Shown in pieces: positions 25,263-36,000 of a DNA stretch of 64,000 nucleotides. Source of the stretch: Gimesia algae (GTDB lineage: Bacteria > Planctomycetota > Planctomycetia > Planctomycetales > Planctomycetaceae); contig NZ_CP036343.1 of the NCBI RefSeq assembly GCF_007746795.1, positions 5,865,357-5,929,356 of the forward strand, in the 5' to 3' direction. Under the pieces are notes generated by a model. That model ran no database searches and was not told the DNA's origin. It worked only from the letters and a program-made list of their open reading frames with translations. A program made the position numbers and the translations under genes. How positions within the stretch are numbered: the first letter of the stretch is position 1; each line of letters begins with the position of its first letter.

Positions 25263-25992
25263 ATGATATCGTTTCAGACCCGTTCAAGTGAAAATCGATT
25301 ACCAGCGGCAAATGATCTGATGCCTGCTTCGCCAGTATTGATTTTGCCACTTTGGCATTCTTAATCGTGATTGCCCCACGCACAAACGCTTTATCCAAAG
25401 TCCCCACAGGCATGTAAGCGGGAAATGAGCGAAACCTGGAAGGAGGTTGTGTCACTTCCTGAAACTCATGCTCTGAAAACGTTCCTTTCGCCAGTGTGTT
25501 TCGCCAGTCATTCGTATCACCCACAATGACAGTGGGATATCCATTACCCTCTTGAAACAGGCGATGGGTCAACAGATGATTGATCTGCCAGTGTCGTTCT
25601 TTTTCCGCCAGTCCCAGATGGAAATTCACCAGTTGGAATGCGCCTTCTGGTGAATCAATCATCACGATCTGGGCACCGCGTGCTTTACGCCATTTATTTT
25701 TTAAGGAAATCTGATGCTGAGATAAAAAGTTCCAGCGAGACATAATCAGATTTCCATACCCCCCCGTCTTCAGCTTGACGTTGAGTTGATACAGCGACTC
25801 CTGCATATTGAAATAGTCTGTAAAGATTTTGGGCTGATTATTGAAACGCGAACGTTTGACATTGCGATCCACTTCATGCAGACAGATGATGTCAGGGTTT
25901 TCCTGTTCAATCACCCCGATCACTCGTTCCAGCTGATAGCGACGATCTCTGCCGCCAATGCCTTTATGAATATTATAGCTTAATAATCGCAT
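25261..25992 (-). CDS. Endonuclease/exonuclease/phosphatase (EEP) family protein
   Basis: 243 residues with all EEP landmarks: SYNIHKG at the N-terminus, metal-binding Glu in CLHEVDR, His in VNFHLG, GDTNDW (Asp/Asn) and the C-terminal SDHLPLV dyad. The family cleaves phosphodiester or phosphomonoester bonds (nucleases, sphingomyelinase- and inositol-phosphatase-like enzymes). No signal peptide is visible, so it is cytoplasmic as read. It begins 13 nt after the stop of the upstream secreted gene and is probably co-transcribed with it. Substrate is unknown. Confidence 0.9.
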   Translation of the reverse strand: MRLLSYNIHKGIGGRDRRYQLERVIGVIEQENPDIICLHEVDRNVKRSRFNNQPKIFTDYFNMQESLYQLNVKLKTGGYGNLIMSRWNFLSQHQISLKNKWRKARGAQIVMIDSPEGAFQLVNFHLGLAEKERHWQINHLLTHRLFQEGNGYPTVIVGDTNDWRNTLAKGTFSEHEFQEVTQPPSRFRSFPAYMPVGTLDKAFVRGAITIKNAKVAKSILAKQASDHLPLVIDFHLNGSETIS

Positions 25993-26005
25993 AATCGATT
26001 CGCTG

Positions 26006-26791
26006 TTACTTGCCTGCGAACACTGAAGGAGACACCTTGATCACTCCCAGATCATTTTCGCCGGGCGTAATTTTCAGTTTAAAACGTCCACGTTTCCACT
26101 CCGGCCTGGCCGCTAGATAATGTGCCTTCTCCTGCCAGAGTTGAAATTCCCATTCGCCGACCGGCAGGTTTTTGATCTTAAACCGTCCCATTTCATCTGA
26201 GGTTGCGAAGTAAGGGTGGTTCAATGCAACCAGCCAGCCTTCCTGCCAGGGATGAATGCTGCAACTCATTCGGAGCGGGAGTTTTTCTCCATACTCGAAC
26301 GTGTGAGTCATCTTTTGACCGGGTGGCAGAACCTGATTCAGACTGGTATTCCTGTAACCTTTCACCTGAAACCCGTGCGCACATAAGTCTTTATTTTCAG
26401 CCTGCAGCTTCTGCCTGTTCACCCAGAGCCCGGCCACATGCGGTTGAAAGATACAACCTTTATTTTGAATAGTTACAGTTTCTGGCAGATTCTGATAATC
26501 AGGGTGAATGCGAGTCTCATCCAGACTCGATTCCCGCAGGTAGATGCAGACATTCTGCAGTCCCCCATTTTTCCCTGTCAGCAGGCCCTGATCAACAATC
26601 TGATCACTGAATTTTCCACAAATTGCCTCATCGCGACTGATATCCAGCTTCTCAGCCTGGGGCACCTGACCGGTATAGATAAACTGCCCTGTCAATGTTC
26701 CCCACTCTGCAGCTGCAACAGTCGTCGTCAGCATGCCAGCCAGGCTGAAGATCAGCAACCATAGACAAAACTTTAAACGAAGACAATGCAA
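26006..26791 (-). CDS. Secreted methylamine-utilisation/cupredoxin-like protein
   Basis: 261 residues starting at TTG 26791, supported by a GAGGAG site 8-9 nt upstream. Residues 1-27 form a signal peptide (FCLWLLIFSLAGML, cut near AAA-EW). The family pattern is WGTLTGQFIYTG, an EAICGK motif, NVCIYLR, NKGCIFQPHV, and MSCSIHPW followed by a carboxypeptidase-regulatory-like sandwich (MGRFKIKNLPVGEWEFQLW). Planctomycete proteins of this type are annotated as methylamine utilisation or plastocyanin-like. His/Cys residues at QPHV and CSIHPW could bind copper. First gene of a two-gene unit with the EEP protein; its function is not established. Confidence 0.75.
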   Translation of the reverse strand: MHCLRLKFCLWLLIFSLAGMLTTTVAAAEWGTLTGQFIYTGQVPQAEKLDISRDEAICGKFSDQIVDQGLLTGKNGGLQNVCIYLRESSLDETRIHPDYQNLPETVTIQNKGCIFQPHVAGLWVNRQKLQAENKDLCAHGFQVKGYRNTSLNQVLPPGQKMTHTFEYGEKLPLRMSCSIHPWQEGWLVALNHPYFATSDEMGRFKIKNLPVGEWEFQLWQEKAHYLAARPEWKRGRFKLKITPGENDLGVIKVSPSVFAGK

Positions 26792-26921
26792 AGTGGTTTC
26801 TCCTCATGAAACAGGCAAATCGATACATCTTTGAAAAGGATTCGTCCTGTAGACAAACCCCTCATCATATCTTACCGCCTGCCAGCGTGGGATGAAAGAA
26901 TCGTGAGCGATTTCGAGTATT

Positions 26922-26965
26922 CAAAAGAAAGACCCTCTGTAGACAATTCTCATCTACAGAGGGTC
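26922..26965 (-). terminator. Rho-independent terminator of the giant gene
   Basis: On the minus strand GACCCTCTGTAGA pairs perfectly with TCTACAGAGGGTC (13 bp, 9-nt loop), followed by TTTCTTTTG. It begins 38 nt after the giant-gene stop. Confidence 0.85.
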
Positions 26966-27002
26966 AATTCTAATTCCATTCAGCACGATTGGAAACAGGC
27001 TT

Positions 27003-30000
27003 TTACAGCAGCGGTCCTTCCCAGTTGGTAAAGGCGTCGTCCATGGCTTCCTGCTCCCCGTTAAAGTCATCTGCCAGATCCCACTCCTGCTCATCGTCAG
27101 CATGGGCAAAGACCAGGTGACGGTCATCGGTATCAGAATCCATTAGAGTGTCTTCAAATTCGGACGATGAATACAGGTCTTCGAACAGGCTTGTATCCAG
27201 TTCGAATTCGTCAGCAACCTGTGGATCTGAGCTGACCGATGGCTGGAAGACATCGAAGGTGACAGTCTGCTGAATTCCAGCATTCGAATCTTCTTCTTCA
27301 GTCGATTTAATGACTGCCGGAGCAACCAGACTCATTGAAGATTGTTCAATAAACGTCTGGGCAGCTCCCTGACTTTGAATCAGTACCGGTTCAGCAATCT
27401 CTTCAGCGGGTACATTGTTAGTACCAAAGATCGGAGCTGCACCACCACTGGCTGAACCTGACTGAGCGTTGGCATAAGCTTCCAGCAGCATCTGCACGTT
27501 CACATCGGAAATTGTCTTGCGGATACCAGGATCAAGCGTATCGCCCATCAGATCATCCGCGTATGCAGGGTCATCGACATGCAGACCAGTTGAATCCAAA
27601 GCCACAGTAAAGTCAGAACCGACAAATACCAGATTGCCACCCGATTCTTCAACCAGGCTTCCAAAACCACTGAAGTATCGTGTAAATCCAAGTACGTGTC
27701 CAATTTCGTGTAACAATACCGTATACAGGTCATAGGCACTGCCTGAGGGCAGATCGGTCACATCAACGTGCCAGCCTAAGCCATTGGCATCGTTATCAAT
27801 TACGACACGACCTCCGACTGGAACACCATCTACACTGTATTCCGTAGTCAGTCCTGACCCCAGTTGAGCCGTTCCGAAGTCATGTACGACGACTTGCACA
27901 TCCAGGTCTTCAACGCCCAGAGCTGTTTCCCAGGTATCGACGGCAGCCTCGATCACCTGATCAATGCTGTCATCCCCACTGGCCACTTCCAGCTGATTTC
28001 CAACCCATTTCTGACCGAAGTTTACAGGGAAGGTGACTTCAGTATTACCACTCTTCTTCTTGCCGTAATTACCAGCCAGAGAAATCAGGTCGCGATAATC
28101 CACTTTACCACTCTTATCAAAGTCGAGAGCAGAAGCGTAAGGTGAAGTCGCGTTGAATACTTTTTGGTTATAAGCAGAAGTAAAGAAGATCAGATCACGA
28201 TAATCAATCTTATCATTGTCGTCGATGTCATAGATCACCGGATAGAGATCGGTCTCGGGAAGCGCTCCCACGTTAACAGAGACTTCGCCAATTCCCGAGA
28301 TATCAATTATGGCATTCTGAATATCAAGCCCTAATTTCTGTGGCTCAATCGTCAGGTCTGTGGGATCGACCTCAACCTGATCACCTGCGAGAGACTCGAA
28401 TTTAATGCGAGCCAGCAGGGCATAACCGGTTCCACCGACGTATGCTTTCGATGTGCTACCCCCCAGATTGCGGACCACACCGGCGGCATCATCAATCACA
28501 ACCGTTTTGTTGAAGGTAAAGTTGGAACCAAATTCCACCGAGGTCGCGGTGAAGTAGGCTGTGTTATAGGCAATGTCAGTCAAGACATCGCTGATACCAA
28601 ATCCGCTGGCAGTATCCACCCAGACTTCAACCCAGAAGGAATCCCATTCCTGAAGCCAGTCTTCGTTACCTGGTAATGCTGCTGTATGACCATTGCTGGA
28701 AACACCCGTTTTCTGTTTGACCACCGAAATCTGAATACTGGTATTTTCATCTACAAGTGAAGCATCACCGCCCGTTCCAAACAGCGGAGCCCCTTCATCA
28801 GGATTAGGATCAACCAGGATGTTTTGAACTTCCACAGCACCGATATCGACATGCGGAGTACCATCGGTTACTTGTGATTTAGGGCGCTCATAACCTCTCT
28901 GGTCAACAGCAGGTGCATTAAAAGATAAATCACTATCTTTGCCGGCGTCAAGCGCCAGGCTGCCAAACAGCAGTGAATGGGTTAGAGTAGGGCCACCATT
29001 ATCCAGCAGGTCACCCAGTTTAGGATCAATGGGTGCCTCCTGAGTACCAACAAGATTTCCATACATTGAATCATCGGTCAGCCCGGTTGCAGTGCCGATA
29101 TCACCAATCAGGTTATTAAAGCTGCTTGTGGTATCATAAGCACCACCCAGATCGGGATTTGCAAAGAAGCCACTATTTTCTGCAACAATCGTGTTGCTCA
29201 GTGTGGCAAAGGCACCGGTATCATTCGAAATCCCCCCACCAGACTGATCTGCCGTATTCTTTGTCAACGTGTTGTTCAGCACACTCAATGAGCCGGTATT
29301 GAAGATGGCACCACCACGTGATCCTGCATGATTTCCAGAGAACGTGACGTTGGTCGAAGTGATTGTACCTTCGTTAAAGATGGCACCACCACGGCTTCCC
29401 GCGTCATTCGCATAGAACAGAGACTGCGAAACATCAAAACTGGCATCGCTGGCAACATAGACGGCTCCTGCACGTCCATCCGAGGAGTTCTCGGAGAAGG
29501 TTGTACGACTGACTGTTGCTGTTTCAGTGTATTGATAAATAGCTCCCCCCTGGAAACCGGCATGGTTATTCAGGAACTGAGCATTAGTAATATCGAGCTG
29601 CCCGAGACTGACGATCGCCCCCCCCAGGAAGGAAGCAGAGTTATCCTGGAAGATGATCTGATTCAGATTTGTATCACCCTCGGCAAAAATGGCACCACCG
29701 TCATCAGCATCACCGTTGATCAATGACATACCTGACAGATTCAGTGTCACATCACTTTGGGTATGGAAAATACGATCCAGGTTAGCTGCATCAATGATGG
29801 TTAATCCGGCCCCCTCACCAACAATTGTCATATCCCTCTTAATATCATAGTCACCAGTGCCATTATTATTTTCATTGATGCCTGCAATAGACATAACATA
29901 ATCATCTTGGTTCAGGATGATTGTATGATAGCCTCCTATGTTATTATTTATAATTTGAATCGCTTCACGAAGTGAAAGATCATCCCGGTCGTAACCCGCA

Positions 30001-33000
30001 TCCGTGTCATCTACATCTAATTCATCATCGGTCGTAGTCACGACCAGACCCTGGCCCGCTTCGATAATTGTACCCACAGCTGTATCATCACTTAACGGAA
30101 CAGCCTCTGCAGTGGCTGTTACTTCAGCTGAAATAATTTTCAGAGTAAAGTATTCAGTCAGTTCAGCATCAGTCATACCATCAACATCATCGAGAATATC
30201 GATTTCGATGAACGCCATACGCTCATCTTCGTCTATCGATATGGATCCTGAATCCGCCGTATAATCAGATCCTGCCAAAGCTCCGCTTCCACCGATGCCA
30301 TCAGATGTCTCATAATTAACAGTCACTCCCCCCGTTGGTGCAGGGTGCGATAATGTGACTGCAAACCGCATTTTAACTGGCCCTGTCCCATCTTCAGGTT
30401 CCACCATTGTCGCATCGCTTATCGATAAGAAGGCCTCGTCGTCATTCGTGATTGTTCCTATAGCCTGTATATCAACATCATTGATGGTGATACTTACGTT
30501 TCCGCTTCCGCTCACTGGTTTCACTTCTATATTCTGAAGCTCGACCCTGAAGACTTCATCTTCTTCAATCAAAGAATCGCCAACGATTTCCACAGATACC
30601 ACCACTTCCGTATCGCCGGGAAGGAATGTGATGTTTTGAGTCGATATGCTGAAATCATCCCCATCTGCATATGCATCGCCTAGAGTTTCAGATGAATCTG
30701 TAATCAGTGAAACAAAATCAACAGAGACAGACTCTGTTAGCGGATGCGAGAGCGTTACGGTAAAGTCCATGTTAGTAATGGTGCCTTGTGGACCTTCATC
30801 AACAGATATATCCTCTTTAATGCTCAGAATTGCTTCGTCATTCTGAATCGTACCTGTACCATGGGGTGTACCAATCACAGCACCGCTTGCATTATACAGG
30901 TTCACAGTGAATGTTTCATGAAATTCAGGGACGGTATCACCGTATACCAATACCTCAATGACCTGAGTCGTTTCCCCTGCTACGAAAGTGACAGTGCCGG
31001 TTGTAAATTGATAATCGACCCCCGCTGTCGCCGATATGTTGGAAGTTTCAAAGTCAACGGTGACGTCATCCACATTACTGTTCGATAATGAAACGATAAA
31101 TTTCATTACGGTTCCGTCAGTTATATCAGTTTCGAGCTGGCTGACATCGGAAATACTGATGGTCGGCGTGACAATTTCAAAGGCACCAATGTCGCTGGTC
31201 GTATCGGTGGGCCGTGTGGCACCACGCTGGTCGAGGGAGATGCCATCAGTATTGTCCCCGGCATCAATGGCCCGGCTGCCTGCGAGTAATGCATGCGTCT
31301 CAGTTGGGCCACCATTGTCCAGGAGAGCAGTGAGGGCGGGATCAATGCGTTGAGAATTGCTTCCCACGATATCACCATTGAAACCATCAATGAATCCTGC
31401 TGCTGAACCGCTGGTTCCAATCAGGTTATACCCCAGAGAGGTGAAAGTCCCTGCCAGGTCAAATCCACCGAGCAGAGCATTATTGCCGGCCACGATCGTA
31501 TTCTTAACGCTTACACTGGCGGTATCAGCGACAGAATAAATACCGCCACCTGTACCTTCAGTAGAGTTTTCATAAACCGTGGTATTGTTGATAGTCATCT
31601 CGCCGGTGTTATGAATCGCCCCCCCTTCTTTGCCGGCTTCGTTTCCGGAGAAGGTGACATTGGAGATATCGACGGTGTCTTCATTCAATAATCCACCGCC
31701 ACGGGTACCAGCGAAGTTATGCGAAATCGTGCTGTTGGAAATCGTCACGTGACCGACGACGTCCACAGTCGGAGGCAGGCCAGTAACCGTAATTGTATAC
31801 TGCCCCAGGCTCCCGTAATCTGAGTACCCCGTTCCCAGAACGTCTCCCTCACCTGTTCCTTCGATAGACACGTAGTACGTACCAGCTGCCAGTCCGGTGA
31901 ATGACGCATTGAGAGCACCAATAGGATTGCTCGTTTGAATCTGAGTGCCGCTGGAATCGTACAATGTGGCAAGAATATCGAGGTTGGGGCTCTCAAAGAA
32001 TGGATCAATGATGGCATCGCCACCAGTGGTTGTGAACTGGAAAAAGTCCACATCTGTGTTTCGCTCGATAATTCCGGAAGCTGTGCCGTTGATGAGACTT
32101 GACGCAGTGCCAATGCTGCTCCCGTAATCATCGACGCGATAACTAAATCCGTTCTGAGTGGTGATGATATTCAGATCGTCCTCGCTGTTGTCGGCGTCGG
32201 TATACTCACCTTGACTCCACTGGACCAGATCCTGGGAATAACCAGCTCCCATGATCGGAGCCCAGCCCGTTGGACCGCTGCCATGACCGAAGTAGTATTC
32301 CTCGGTTGACGTACCATCATGGAATAGCCCCAGTGTGTGTCCTACTTCATGGCTGGCTGCTTCGGCAACACCAATCAGACCTGTGTTGAACACGTAGGTT
32401 GGTGTGTCGAGGTTGTCGTTGAACGAACCAACATACGCGACCCCCCCAGCATTGCTGTACCAGGTGTTCTCACCAATGACAACACGCACTCCCCAGCGTG
32501 TATCTGAGCCATCAGTCCTGATCAGATCGCTGACTGGCGGCTCTGCGGTTGTCACATTGACATTAAACGGAGCAAAGTCCTCAGCAACCCGTAACCAGGT
32601 GCGTTGAATGACTTCGATTTCGGCAAGGCTGAATGACCCGACATTGCCATCGGTATCATAAGCAGGTGTGACAATGGTACCGAATGCGGTATTCCACTGT
32701 GTGCCTGTTGTCGTGTGACCATCGAAATCGAGATAAATCGTGAAGTTAGATCCGGGCAGCGAACTCAGGTTGAATGTATCGCTGACTGGGAATGGAGGAG
32801 CTTCGCTTAACAAGGCAATTTCTGAGTCACCGTTATTGTATTTAGGAATAGAGTGTGCTTCATACTCTTCTACTACCACGACCTCACCCTGATACTGAGC
32901 TCCCGTGGAAGAAGATGCGTTCCCTTCACCATTCCCGACAGCCACTTCATCCGAAATGAAGACACCACCACCGGCAACCGTTGCGGTATTGCCGTCGATT

Positions 33001-36000
33001 GTCGTGTCATTGACTGCCAGGGTTCCCCCTGTGGAGTTGTAGATACCACCACCATTTTCAGCATCGTTGCCGGAGATAGTACTCAGATCGATGGTGATCG
33101 TACCATAATCGCTGTTGAAGATGGCTCCCCCGTCAGCAATCGCGGTATTGTTTTCGAATAAGCTGTCCGTCATGGTGACGATCCCATTGTTGAACAGGGC
33201 ACCACCACGATTCGCAAGACCGTTTTCAATTGTCACATCTTCCAGAATCAGATTTCCAAAGTTCAGAATGGCGCCACCATCCTCAACACGCGTGACACTT
33301 CCATTCACAAGTGTCACGCCGCGAATCGTAACATTGACGTCGGTAAAGATATGGAAAATACGGTCCAGGAAGTCGGCGTCAATAAAGGTTCGCTCCGAAC
33401 CGGCACCGATAATGGTCAAGTCGTCGGTAATGTCCAGGTCGCCTAACAGGGCGCCGTTTTCACCCAGACCGAACAGAGACAGCGTATAAGTGCCGGATCC
33501 CAGCAGAATCGTGTCGGCACCAGCATGTGCGTTGGCTTCGATGATCGCTGCACGCAGTGTGCTGCGTCCCTGGGAGTCGACACTGACTCCATCACCGGGA
33601 ACGGCATCGACCGAGTCTTTAAAGCTGGTGACAATGTAACCGGATTCAAACGCCCCGATATCGACGACCAAAGTTCCATCTCCGTCACCATCGAACAGAC
33701 GGGCAAAACCACGTTGATCGTTTGTCGGTGCGTAGAAGTTGTTACCGGCATCACGCGCCAGGCTTCCCCCCAGCAGTTCGTGGGTGAAAGTCGCACCGCC
33801 ATTATCCTGTAAGTTACCCAACCCTGCACTGGCGACATCGACCTTGTCAGTACTATGAATGAAGCCGGTCGAATCGGTATCATCACCAATCAGGTTGAAT
33901 CCGATAGAATTGTATTCTCCCGCGACGTCAACGCCTGTCCCTGTCGCTGAATTTCCGGCAATGATGGTATTGACCACACTGACAAGCCCACCGTCTTCAT
34001 TAATAATTCCACCGCCGGTTGTTCCCGCGTTGTTGGTGATGGTCGCGTTGGTGATTTCCATCGTGCCTTCGTCACCGTTGAAAATCCCGGCACCATTAAT
34101 TGCTGCGTTCCCGGAGATCGTGGCATTCTCGATGTTGGCAAGCACCAGCGAGTTATTAAACAGGCCACCGCCATCGCCGGTGGCAACGTTATTGGAAACA
34201 GTACTGTTAATCAGATTCAACTGGGCGATGTCTTCGTTATAGATACCGGCTCCATTGGAAGCGACGTTACCATCAACGGTCGTCCGCCTGACGGTAATCG
34301 TGGCGTCTGCAGTATTGAAAATACCACCACCATTTTCGCTGGCCGTATTATTCAACAGGTCAGACAGATCCAGGTCGATGACGCCCAGTTCCTGGTTATA
34401 GATGGCACCGCCGGAATCTGCCTCATTGTTAATGAAGGAAGCGTTTATGAGACTGACTGTTCCTTCTTCCTGATCGTTAAACAGGCCACCACCGTTTCTG
34501 ACGGCATTGCTGTCTCGGACAATTGTCCCGCTGAGCGAAAGACTGATCCCGAAGTTGGCAATTGCACCCCCGTCGCGGCCCGCAGAGTTATCATCGAACA
34601 TACCAGTTGTAATCGTGACCTCACCTGCGGATCCGTTATATAGACCACCGCCGTCAAAAGCAGCAGTATTCAGCAGGAGCGAAACCGTATTCAATGAGAC
34701 CACACCCTCATCGTTATAGATACCACCACCGTCCTGCGATGCAGTATTTCCAGACACCGTGGTCCGGGTAATCGTCAGCGAAGCGGCTTCTTCGTTGAAG
34801 ATACCACCCCCCTGGTCAGCCATGTTATTATTCACTTTACTGTCAGTGATGGTCACGCTCGCCAGGTCATTGTTGTAGATACCACCACCGTCTTCTGTGG
34901 AAGTATTACCGGAAATCGAGCTTCGCAGAATATCAACAGTCGCCTGCAGGTCGTTGAAGAGACCACCACCATCACTGGAAGCGGTATTGCCTGAGATTTC
35001 AGAATCTACAATCGTGATGACAGACTGATCGTTGTTGAAGATACCACCGCCGTCGACGGCACTGTTATTGGTAACATCGCTGTTGGTCAGAGTCAGGGTT
35101 CCCTGCAGACCAAGCTGGCCATTCAGAATACCACCACCATTAACGACAGCGGTAGTGTCGTCTACATCAACTTCAGCGGCATTGCCGTCTACCAGTGAAT
35201 TGATCAGCGTCAGAGTCCCTACATTACGGATACCACCACCGCTGTCACCAATTACTTTACCACCGGTAATCATGACTCCCTGCAGGGTGAGGTCAGCACC
35301 AGAGAAGATATCAAAGACACGATCACGTTCATCCGTGAGGCCGGCTGCATTGATAGTGGTCTGCCCGCTTCCCGCACCGAGAATCGTCAGACTGCCTGTG
35401 GTATCGGTAATATCCAGGTCACCCGTTTCAGATGAGTTTTCACCCGAACCGAGTAAACTCAGGTTGTACTCACCTGCTCCCAGAATGATGACGGAATCCC
35501 CGGCCAGAGCATTGGCTTCCATGATTGCTGCACGCAAGCTGATATTTCCATTTTCATCCGCGACGATACCATCACCGGGATTGATATCTACGGTATCCTC
35601 GGTGCTGTTCACAAAGAATGTACCATACTCAACAGCCCCGATATCAACATTCGTCCCCAGGATACGGCTTGATCCCCGTTGTTCCAGAGTCGCTGTGTTG
35701 GTATTGACCCCGGTATCGATGGCAATACTGCCCAGCAGCAAAGCGTGGGTAAGAGTGGGACCACCGTTGTCGGCCAGATTGAGATCCAGCACAGGCGTGG
35801 GGTCTGCCACATTGATAATATCACCAAATCCGAAACCGGTTGCGGTTCCAATCACTCCAGTCAGGTTTCCACCCAGACTGGTAAAGCTGCCATCCAGTTC
35901 CGAATTGGTTGTCGCTGTATTTGCTATGACCAGGTTATTCTGCATCGTGGCAGTTCCGCTGTTGGCAACAGCACCACCGGCTGTCCCGGCATCGTTCAAG

